This document shows, one piece after another, positions 8,424 through 14,781 of a DNA stretch of 22,505 nucleotides. Every line of letters begins with the position of its first letter. Position 1 is the first letter of the stretch. The notes beneath the pieces were generated by a model. It searched no databases and had not been told where the DNA came from. It worked only from the letters and a program-made list of their open reading frames with translations. Position numbers and translations under genes: made by a program. The DNA is taken from assembly GCA_035457725.1 (NCBI GenBank), contig DATIBC010000055.1, positions 1 to 22,505 on the forward strand, written 5' to 3'. The stretch is from DATFES01 sp035457725 (GTDB taxonomy: Bacteria; Pseudomonadota; Alphaproteobacteria; CACIAM-22H2).

Positions 8424-9119
8424 TCAGGACTGGGGCTTAGCGGCGGGACGCTGGTCGCAACGCAGCATCGCCTCGCGCATGACGAACCATTCCTCGGCGT
8501 AATCGATGCCGCGATACTCGGCGAAATACGGCCCACCGATCGTGAAATGCACGATCGCCGCGTCGGCGCGATAGGGCTCGACGCCGACTAGATGATTCCA
8601 GCGCCCGGGTAGCGCGCCGATCAGACCCTCGTCCGGCAGCCATTTGAACTGATGCAGTTCGAGGCCCGAGGCGCGATTGACATAGGCCGGCGCGAGGGCG
8701 GCGCATCTGGCGTTATTGAACAGCATGACGCTCGACCAGTTCTTCTTGGCGTAGCGGCTTTGCGGCTCGCCGAGGAACTTTTCGGTTTCCTTCGGCACAT
8801 GGACATGCTTGACGCACATGACGGCGAAACGCTCATCGCGCAACGCCCACAGCTCGGCGATGTCGGCGCGGGCCAGCATGTCGCAGTCCATGAACAGCGA
8901 CCAACCCTCGAAACCGGAGAGATACGGCGTCATGAAGCGCGAGAACGAGAAATCGCTCGATTGCAGCTTCTCGCGCGGTCGCTCGAACGCCGGCCCGAGC
9001 TGCGGCAAGATGAGCGGCGTGATCGAAAGCGGGACGCTCGCCCGCATCCACAAGGAATATGCGAGCACGTTGAATGCCACGGTCTCGCGCGGATCGAAGC
9101 CGATGAAAATGCGGATCAA
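8424..9119 (-). CDS. GT8-like glycosyltransferase
   Basis: A 231-residue soluble protein resembling small GT-A-fold glycosyltransferases of the GT8 type. It begins RIFIGFDPRETVAFNV, a typical first strand and nucleotide-sugar pocket. The metal-binding DxD motif is D78-C79-D80 within LFMDCDML. A closing HFTIGGPYF near residue 200 matches the family's C-terminal His-x-x-Gly metal and phosphate motif. It would transfer a sugar to an unknown acceptor, perhaps in envelope polysaccharide. No ATG lies near the true N-terminus. I chose the TTG at 9119, preceded by GAGG at 5 bases, because it puts the first strand at residue 3; the ATG at 9260 would add 47 residues of low-complexity Arg/Pro-rich sequence. 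It is divergent from the creatininase-like gene. The fold is fairly sure, the substrate unknown. Confidence 0.75.
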   Translation of the reverse strand: MIRIFIGFDPRETVAFNVLAYSLWMRASVPLSITPLILPQLGPAFERPREKLQSSDFSFSRFMTPYLSGFEGWSLFMDCDMLARADIAELWALRDERFAVMCVKHVHVPKETEKFLGEPQSRYAKKNWSSVMLFNNARCAALAPAYVNRASGLELHQFKWLPDEGLIGALPGRWNHLVGVEPYRADAAIVHFTIGGPYFAEYRGIDYAEEWFVMREAMLRCDQRPAAKPQS

Positions 9120-9244
9120 GCGCCCCTCGCGCCCTGCCCTGCCTGGCGCGGCCGCCTGCCGGCCCGCGCCGGCTGAAGAATGGCTCGGCTTGCGCGGCGG
9201 CGCAATCGAGGGATCGCGACGATGGCGATCGGACGGCAAGGCGG

Positions 9245-9250
9245 TATGAT
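9245..9250 (+). promoter_or_regulatory. Possible -10 element for the creatininase-like gene
   Basis: TATGAT lies 30 bases before the ATG at 9280 in the divergent gap 9120-9279. The expected -35 region (about 9222-9227) is poor. The rest of this 160-base gap is GC-rich and shows no other signal I can support. Confidence 0.25.
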
Positions 9251-9279
9251 CGGCCGGCACTGGCTTCGGAGGCTGGGAG

Positions 9280-10026
9280 ATGCTGCTGCATTTGCGACGT
9301 TGGTCGGAGGTCGACGACTATCTCAAGACGAGCCGCGGCATCGTCATGCCGATCGGCTCGACCGAACAGCATGGACCCAACGGCCTTATCGGCACCGACG
9401 CCATTTGCGCCGAAACGATCGCCAAGGGCGTGGGCGAGGCGGCAGGCGCGCTGGTGGCGCCGACGATCGCCGTCGGCATGGCGCAGCATCATCTGGCGTT
9501 CGCCGGCTCGATGACGCTGCGGCCGACGACATTGATCGCGGTGATCAAGGACTACGTCGCCTCGCTCGCCAAGCATGGCTTCCAGCGCTTCTATTTCGTC
9601 AACGGCCACGGCGGCAATATCGCCACCGTAACCACCGCGTTTTCGGAGATTTACGCCGATTCCGCGCTGGCGCCCGCCGGCAACGATGGGTCGATCAAGT
9701 GTCGGCTCAAGAACTGGTGGCAGGCGCCTGGCGTCGGCGCGCTATCGCGCGAACTCTATGGCGAGGCCGAGGGCAGTCACGCCACGCCGTCGGAGGTCTC
9801 GCTCACTTGGTTCGTTCATCCCGAGGCCGAACGTCACCTCGCCATGACGCCCGAAATCGCGCCGCGCGGCGATTTCGCCGACGCCGACGATTATCGCCGC
9901 AACTTCCCGGACGGCCGTATCGGCTCCAACCCGAACCTTGCGTCACCCGCAGCCGGCAAGCGGTTCCACGAGGTCGCGGTCAGGGAACTCGCCGCCGATT
10001 ACAAGAAATGGCTCGAAGGCGGGTGA
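9280..10026 (+). CDS. Creatininase-superfamily amidohydrolase
   Basis: A 248-residue cytoplasmic metal-dependent hydrolase of the creatininase family, which acts on amide or cyclic amide bonds. The metal ligands are seen as Glu29, His31 and Asp40 in STEQHGPN...GTDA and His110 in NGHGGN; EGSHATPSEVS near residue 165 supplies the later acidic motif. True creatininase has a second Glu in the NGH-x-E-N position. Here that position is Gly, as in relatives such as ArfB (FAPy deformylase) and MftE (mycofactocin peptidase), so I would not call it creatinine amidohydrolase. GGAGG sits 7 bases before the ATG at 9280, which fixes the start. No mycofactocin or riboflavin genes are beside it, so neither role is supported by context. 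It converges with the Rieske gene. Confidence 0.88.
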   Translation: MLLHLRRWSEVDDYLKTSRGIVMPIGSTEQHGPNGLIGTDAICAETIAKGVGEAAGALVAPTIAVGMAQHHLAFAGSMTLRPTTLIAVIKDYVASLAKHGFQRFYFVNGHGGNIATVTTAFSEIYADSALAPAGNDGSIKCRLKNWWQAPGVGALSRELYGEAEGSHATPSEVSLTWFVHPEAERHLAMTPEIAPRGDFADADDYRRNFPDGRIGSNPNLASPAAGKRFHEVAVRELAADYKKWLEGG

Positions 10027-10080
10027 ACTCCCGCCGAACAGCGCGCGAACGGCGAAACGGCGGCGCATACGCGATGTCGC

Positions 10081-10437
10081 TCACTCGAGCGGGCGATCGA
10101 GCACGACAACCGCGCCGTCCTGGCGGACCGCGATCGGCGTCAGCGATTTTCCGATGCACGGGCCTTTCAGGCACAGGCCGCTGGCGATGTCGAAAATCGC
10201 CCCGTGCGTGCCGCAGAGGATGAACCGCTTGTCCGCAGTGAGGAACTGGTCCGCTCTCCAGTCGAGCGTCGTGCCGATATGCGGGCATGAATTGACGTAG
10301 GCGACGATCTCGGCGCCGCGGCGAACGACGAAGATTTCGCGCCGCTCGGTCCCTTCTCCGAAGATGAACCCTTTGCCTCCTGGGTCCGCGATGTCGTCGA
10401 ACCGGCACAGGACATGACCGGAATTCGCCAAAGTCAC
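10081..10437 (-). CDS. Small Rieske [2Fe-2S] protein
   Basis: A 118-residue soluble Rieske domain, likely an electron carrier or the ferredoxin part of an oxygenase system. Both cluster motifs are intact: CPHIG (C51, H53) and CGTHG (C75, H78), followed by the FDIASGLCLKGPC proline-loop region. There is no membrane anchor or signal peptide. Two starts are possible. The GTG at 10437 overlaps the stop of the upstream EVE gene as GTGA, the classic arrangement for coupled translation, and I prefer it. The ATG at 10473 would give 130 residues and a 40-base overlap. It is the last gene of the tsaD-oxygenase-gpsA-EVE run. The partner enzyme is unknown; the operon's oxygenase of the TIGR02466 type normally needs no ferredoxin. 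Confidence 0.88.
   Translation of the reverse strand: MTLANSGHVLCRFDDIADPGGKGFIFGEGTERREIFVVRRGAEIVAYVNSCPHIGTTLDWRADQFLTADKRFILCGTHGAIFDIASGLCLKGPCIGKSLTPIAVRQDGAVVVLDRPLE
10434..10437 (-). promoter_or_regulatory. GTGA stop-start overlap coupling EVE and Rieske genes
   Basis: The TGA that ends the EVE gene shares bases with a GTG that opens the Rieske frame. This 4-base overlap suggests re-initiation by the same ribosome and decides the preferred Rieske start. Confidence 0.55.
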
Positions 10438-10847
10438 GGTTTCACGCCCGCCATCTCGCACAAGACGCGCCATTCCTCGGCGGCGACCGGCATGACCGAT
10501 AGTCGCGTATGGCGCACCAGCGCCAGATCCTTGAGGCGCTTTTCGGCGCGGATTTCGGCGAGCTGCACGGGGCGCTTGGCCGGATGGAGCGGCCGCACGT
10601 CGACCATGCCCCACTTTCCGGTCGGATCGGTATGGTCGGGGTAATACTCGCCTACGATCTCCATCACGCCGACGATCTGGCGTCCCTCGCCCGAGTGATA
10701 GAAGAATGCGCGATCGCCGACCTTCATCGCCATCAGGTTGTTTTTGGCCTGATGATTGCGCACGCCGTCCCAATGCCCGCGCCCGTCGGCAACCAGTTTG
10801 GACCATGGATAGGCTTCGGGCTCGGACTTCATCAGCCAGTAGCGCAT
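10434..10847 (-). CDS. EVE-domain protein (THYN1-like)
   Basis: A 137-residue protein that is a single EVE domain (PF01878), a PUA-like fold related to YTH that binds modified bases in nucleic acid. It starts MRYWLMKSEPEAYPW and carries WDGVRNHQAKNNL, FFYHSGEGRQIVGVMEIVGEY, and the PVQLAEIRAEKRLKDLALVR region, all typical of the THYN1-like branch. The ATG at 10847 begins right at the conserved N-terminus; the open frame further upstream runs into gpsA and is not EVE-like. It starts 7 bases after the gpsA stop and is translationally overlapped with the Rieske gene, so it belongs to the tsaD-gpsA operon. The cellular role of this branch in bacteria is not well known; a link to tRNA or DNA base modification is an inference. 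Confidence 0.92.
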   Translation of the reverse strand: MRYWLMKSEPEAYPWSKLVADGRGHWDGVRNHQAKNNLMAMKVGDRAFFYHSGEGRQIVGVMEIVGEYYPDHTDPTGKWGMVDVRPLHPAKRPVQLAEIRAEKRLKDLALVRHTRLSVMPVAAEEWRVLCEMAGVKP

Positions 10848-10854
10848 GTTCGGT

Positions 10855-11871
10855 TCAACGCTCCGCCTTGAATGGCCGCGCCAGCAGCGCGGCGATGGTC
10901 GCGTCGAGATCGGCAAAATGATGCAAGATACCATCCACCGAGTTGACGATCGGCATGTCGACCCCGAGCTTGGCGGCTAGATCGCTCACCGACTCGGCGC
11001 TGGCGACGCCTTCGGCGATCGAACGCTTGGCGGCGACGGCCTGCTCGAGGGGCCATCCACGCCCAAGCGCAATGCCCAGAGACATGTTGCGCGACTGGTC
11101 GCTATTGCAGGTTAGCGACAGGTCGCCGAGACCCGACAGTCCCATCAGCGTTTCGCGCTTGGCGCCCAAGGCGCCGCCGAGCCGCATGATCTCGGCCAGG
11201 CCGCGCGTCATCAACGCCGCGCCCGCGTTCTCGCCCAGGCCACGACCTTCGACGATGCCGCACGCGATGGCGATGACGTTCTTGACCGCGCCGCCGACTT
11301 GCGCGCCGATCGGATCGTCGCCGAGATACGGCCGAAACGTCGCCGTGCCGATCGCCGCCACAAGTCGGGCACCGAGCTGGGAATCGCCGCTCGCCAACGT
11401 CACCGCCGTCGGCAATCCGCGCGCTACCTCGGCGGCGAACGTCGGACCGGACAGAACCGCAAGTTTCGCTTCGGGCAAGCACTCGCCCACCACGTCGCTC
11501 ATCAATTTGAGCGTGCCGCGTTCGATTCCCTTGGCGCAGATCACGATCGGCGCGGCGGTTGAAGAAGCGGCCGCGATTTCCCGGACGACGGCGCGCAAAT
11601 GCTGCGCCGGCACCGCGAGCAGGATCGCCTCCACGTCGGTGACGGCGCGGGCTAAATCGTTGGTCACTGATATCGCCGGGTCGATTTCCACGCCCGGCAG
11701 GTAGACGACGTTTTCCCGTTTGGCGACCGTCATTGCGGCGATTTCCGGCTCGTGCGCCCACAAGCTCACCGTGCGGCCGGCGCGCTGCCCCACCGTCGCC
11801 AGCGCGGTCCCCCACGCCCCGGCGCCGACCACGGCAAGACGCTCGATAGGCTTATGGGCGGCCGGGCGCAC
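10855..11871 (-). CDS. gpsA: Glycerol-3-phosphate dehydrogenase [NAD(P)+]
   Basis: A 338-residue cytoplasmic enzyme that reduces dihydroxyacetone phosphate to sn-glycerol 3-phosphate for phospholipid synthesis. The N-terminal Rossmann motif VVGAGAWGTALA has glycines at 16, 18 and 21. The substrate half carries GAVKNVIAIACGI with the catalytic Lys197, and LSGLGDLSLTCNSDQSRN near residue 245. The length is usual for the family. The start is a GTG at 11871; no ATG lies between the upstream gene's stop and the first strand. It follows the oxygenase gene by 7 bases and precedes the EVE gene by 7. The tsaD-gpsA linkage is common in alphaproteobacteria. Confidence 0.96.
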   Translation of the reverse strand: MRPAAHKPIERLAVVGAGAWGTALATVGQRAGRTVSLWAHEPEIAAMTVAKRENVVYLPGVEIDPAISVTNDLARAVTDVEAILLAVPAQHLRAVVREIAAASSTAAPIVICAKGIERGTLKLMSDVVGECLPEAKLAVLSGPTFAAEVARGLPTAVTLASGDSQLGARLVAAIGTATFRPYLGDDPIGAQVGGAVKNVIAIACGIVEGRGLGENAGAALMTRGLAEIMRLGGALGAKRETLMGLSGLGDLSLTCNSDQSRNMSLGIALGRGWPLEQAVAAKRSIAEGVASAESVSDLAAKLGVDMPIVNSVDGILHHFADLDATIAALLARPFKAER

Positions 11872-11878
11872 GTGCGGC

Positions 11879-12526
11879 TCAGATACTCAGGTTGAACGCG
11901 ATCGAGATCCGCGCCCGATCGCCGCGATAGGGGCGCACCGCGTGCGACAGCCAGGCCGGAAAGATGATCATCAGCCCGGTTCGCGGGCGGATCAATTCGC
12001 TGGCGCCGACCGAATGGCCGCCGGGGAAATTGAAGCACAACAGTGGCGCGTACATCGCCGGAGCGACACCGCGCGGGTCTTGAATCTCGAACTCGCCGCC
12101 GAGCGTTGGGTCGGCGCCGATGCCGCCGTCGTCGACGTAATACGTGCCCGACCAGAAACTTCCGGGATGAGTGTGGAACTCGTTGCCATGACCCGAACGG
12201 TTGACGTTTGCCCAAGCGTTGAGTCGCCACGCGATCGACACCGGCTGACCGTGGCGATCGCAGGTGAACGTGTCGGCGAGCGCCTTGGCGGCGTCGAGGA
12301 CGCGCTTTCCCGCGGCGCCGCCCCAATCGGCGAAGTCCCAGCTTGACTGCCAGCCGCCGAGATTGCTGTGCTGCGTGCCCGGCGTGGCTACGGCGCGCGC
12401 CAGGATGAGCGGCGCCAGCGCGCGATTCAATGCCGCCGCGTCGGGCAATTCGCTGGACGCGACCGGCGTCGGAAAATAGCGCCGTAGTTCGAATTCACCC
12501 GGCGCCGGGGGTTGGCTCGCATTCAT
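11879..12526 (-). CDS. TIGR02466-type putative 2OG-Fe(II) oxygenase
   Basis: A 215-residue protein of the TIGR02466/PF13759 family, putative 2-oxoglutarate and Fe(II)-dependent oxygenases. It begins with the family's FELRRYFPTPV segment. The core shows AWANVNRSGHGNEFHTHPGS near residues 105-120, with histidines in HTH that are candidate iron ligands, then SGTYYVDD and GGEFEIQDPRG. The distal motif is LSHAVRPYRGDRARISIAFN, giving the second-side His and the Arg expected to hold 2-oxoglutarate. The ATG at 12526 has GAGGA 8 bases upstream. It lies between tsaD (58-base gap) and gpsA (7-base gap), so it is co-transcribed with them. The substrate is unknown; a protein, lipid or small-molecule hydroxylation are all open. 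Confidence 0.85.
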   Translation of the reverse strand: MNASQPPAPGEFELRRYFPTPVASSELPDAAALNRALAPLILARAVATPGTQHSNLGGWQSSWDFADWGGAAGKRVLDAAKALADTFTCDRHGQPVSIAWRLNAWANVNRSGHGNEFHTHPGSFWSGTYYVDDGGIGADPTLGGEFEIQDPRGVAPAMYAPLLCFNFPGGHSVGASELIRPRTGLMIIFPAWLSHAVRPYRGDRARISIAFNLSI

Positions 12527-12584
12527 GTTCGGCTTCCTCGTCGCGACGGCATTCTTGATGCGCCGACTGCGCGGCGCAAGTCGC

Positions 12585-13628
12585 TCACGCGCGGCGCGAC
12601 TGCAAGGCACCGGGATCGAGCGGCCAACGCGGACGTGGCGAAAAATCGAGGCCGTCGCGAAAACCGCGGCGATAGCGCTCTAATCCCGCCCAGGCGATCA
12701 TCGCCGCGTTGTCGGTGCACAGACGTGGCGGCGGTGCCACCAGAGTCAGTCCATGGGTCGTCGCCAAGGCGGCGAGGCGCGCGCGGAGCGCGGCATTTGC
12801 CGCCACGCCGCCGGCGACGACCAGCGTCGCGGCGTCGCGATGACGCGTCTTGAACGCCGCGATGGCGCGTGCCGTGCGATCGCTCAACGTGTCCGCCACT
12901 GCGGCTTGGAACGACGCGGAGATGTCCGCGGCGTCGGCGGCCGACAATGGCGTTCCGAGGGCCTCGACGGCAACGCGAACCGCGGTTTTCAGGCCGGCGA
13001 AGGAGAAATCGCAACCAGGGCGGCCCTTGAGCGGCCTGGGAAACGCAAACCGCGTCGGGTCGCCGCCCTGCGCCGCGTGTTCGATGGCCGGACCGCCGGG
13101 ATAGCCGAAGCCGATCAGTTTCGCCGTCTTGTCGAAAGCCTCGCCGACCGCATCGTCGATCGTCGTACCGAGTAGAGCGTAACGCCCGACGTCTTCGACG
13201 ATCAGCAGCTGACAATGGCCGCCCGAGACCAGCAGCAACAGATAGGGGAACGCCACGTCATCGGACAGGCGCGCCGACAAGGCGTGACCTTCGAGATGAT
13301 TGACCGCGACGAATGGCTTGCCGCTGCCGAGGGCGATCGCCTTGCCCATCATCGCGCCGACAATCACGCCGCCGATCAGCCCCGGCCCGCCGGTGGCGGC
13401 GACGGCGTCGATCTGCCCGAGGTCGAGTCGCGCCTCGGCCAGCGCGCGGGCGATCAAGCCATCGAGATGATCGAGATGCGCGCGCGCCGCGATCTCCGGC
13501 ACGATGCCGCCGAATGGCGTATGCAGCGCCAATTGCGACAGCACCAGGTCGGCGAGGATGACCCGCCGGTCGTCGACCAGCGCCGCCGCCGTCTCGTCGC
13601 AACTCGTCTCGATCCCCAGCACGATCAT
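12585..13628 (-). CDS. tsaD: tRNA N6-adenosine threonylcarbamoyltransferase TsaD
   Basis: A 347-residue ASKHA-fold enzyme that transfers threonylcarbamoyl to A37 of ANN-decoding tRNAs, together with TsaB and TsaE (not in this window). It begins MIVLGIETSCDETAAALV. The metal-binding histidines are His111 and His115 in NHLEGH, the same numbers as in E. coli, and PEIAARAHLDHL precedes them. The nucleotide motif LLVSGGHCQLL and C-terminal VVAGGVAANAALR are present. Length and start (ATG at 13628) fit the family, although the ribosome site is weak. It is the first gene of the leftward operon and is divergent from hemC. Confidence 0.97.
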   Translation of the reverse strand: MIVLGIETSCDETAAALVDDRRVILADLVLSQLALHTPFGGIVPEIAARAHLDHLDGLIARALAEARLDLGQIDAVAATGGPGLIGGVIVGAMMGKAIALGSGKPFVAVNHLEGHALSARLSDDVAFPYLLLLVSGGHCQLLIVEDVGRYALLGTTIDDAVGEAFDKTAKLIGFGYPGGPAIEHAAQGGDPTRFAFPRPLKGRPGCDFSFAGLKTAVRVAVEALGTPLSAADAADISASFQAAVADTLSDRTARAIAAFKTRHRDAATLVVAGGVAANAALRARLAALATTHGLTLVAPPPRLCTDNAAMIAWAGLERYRRGFRDGLDFSPRPRWPLDPGALQSRRA

Positions 13629-13810
13629 GGCATTCGCTGTAGCGCGTTTGGCCTGGCAACGCCAGAAGGGGTATATCGTGGTCGATACTCTATCAATAAT
13701 AGCAATGACTTAGTTTTCACCGCTGCGTCCGGTTCCAGACCGCTCTGGTCGCCGGCCACACCGACCTGTTAGGAAGTGGCGCAGGCTCCATCCCCCGTTC
13801 AAGGAAGCCC
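13629..13810. promoter_or_regulatory. Divergent promoter region between tsaD and hemC
   Basis: This 182-base gap separates two divergently transcribed operons and holds the only marked AT-rich island in the central region (about 13671-13717). It contains the palindrome TATCG-TGGT-CGATA (13674-13687), the adjacent GATA-CTC-TATC (13684-13694), and the hairpin CTGGC-AAC-GCCAG (13653-13665) close to the tsaD start. A TTGGCC with TATATC 18 bases later could serve hemC, and TTGATA on the other strand could serve tsaD, but neither pair is convincing. I see no clear Irr or Fur-type box. Confidence 0.5.
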
Positions 13811-14767
13811 ATGGCCAAAGCGGCAAAAGTCAAGATTGGCACCCGCGGTTCGCCATTGGCGCTGGCGCAGGCCGAGCAGGTCAGATCCAAACTGGCGGCC
13901 GTACGGCCGGAACTTGCCGCCCCGGGGGCGATCGAAATCGTCACGATCCGTACCAGCGGCGATCGCATCCAAGATCGTGCGCTGGCCGACGCCGGCGGCA
14001 AGGGATTGTTCACCAAGGAGATCGACGAGGCGCTCATCGCCGGGGCGATCGACATCGCCGTCCACTCGATGAAGGACGTACCGACGGCGTTACCGCCCGG
14101 CCTCGCCATCCCATGTACATTGGCGCGCGAGGATCCGCGTGACGTCCTGATCGTTCGGCAAGAACTCGCGCGCGCGGTGCGCCGATTCGCCGACCTGCCG
14201 CACGGCGCCATGCTCGGCACCTCGTCGCTACGCCGCGCGGCGCAAGTCCTGGCGCGTCGGCCCGATCTGAAGATCGTCAGCCTGCGCGGCAACGTAGAAA
14301 CCCGATTGCGGCGGCTCGAACAAGGCAAGGCCGACGCCACGCTCTTGGCGCTGGCCGGGCTTAGGCGGCTCGGACTCGTCGAATCGACGCGCGGCATCGT
14401 CATCGAGACCGACGAAATGCTCCCGGCCGTTGGCCAGGGCGCGATCGGCGTCGAAATCCGCTCCCGGGACAAGCGGATCGCCGAACTCGTCGCGGCGATT
14501 CATCATCGAGCGACCGGATTTGCGGTCGCGGCCGAACGCGCCGTTCTCGAGCGCCTCGACGGATCCTGCCGTACGCCGATCGCGGCGCTCGCCGTAATAC
14601 GCACGTTCGGGCGTCTTAGGCTCGATGCGCTTGTCGCGCGGCCCGACGGCGCCAAATTGTTGCGCACGGCGCGCGAGGGCGCCGAAATCGATGCCGAGGC
14701 CATGGGCCATGACGCTGGCGAAGAGCTGGCGCGCGAGGCGGGGCCGACTTTCTTTTCCGTTGGCTGA
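13811..14767 (+). CDS. hemC: Porphobilinogen deaminase (hydroxymethylbilane synthase)
   Basis: A 318-residue cytoplasmic enzyme that joins four porphobilinogens into hydroxymethylbilane, the third step after 5-aminolevulinate in heme and corrin synthesis. It begins with the typical KIGTRGSPLALAQAEQV. The active-site region DRIQDRALADAGGKGLFTKE and AVHSMKDVP follow. Cys253 in LERLDGSCRTPIAAL is the attachment site of the dipyrromethane cofactor. Length is normal. AAGGAAG lies just before the ATG at 13811. It opens the rightward operon, 14 bases before the hemD fusion gene. Confidence 0.97.
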   Translation: MAKAAKVKIGTRGSPLALAQAEQVRSKLAAVRPELAAPGAIEIVTIRTSGDRIQDRALADAGGKGLFTKEIDEALIAGAIDIAVHSMKDVPTALPPGLAIPCTLAREDPRDVLIVRQELARAVRRFADLPHGAMLGTSSLRRAAQVLARRPDLKIVSLRGNVETRLRRLEQGKADATLLALAGLRRLGLVESTRGIVIETDEMLPAVGQGAIGVEIRSRDKRIAELVAAIHHRATGFAVAAERAVLERLDGSCRTPIAALAVIRTFGRLRLDALVARPDGAKLLRTAREGAEIDAEAMGHDAGEELAREAGPTFFSVG

Positions 14768-14781
14768 AAGGAGCGGCGCCA

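Noticed and set aside
10027..10080. CCGCCG/CGGCGG repeat as a terminator between the creatininase-like and Rieske genes
   Set aside because: The loop is about 21 bases and no T-run follows; it is likely chance in GC-rich sequence.
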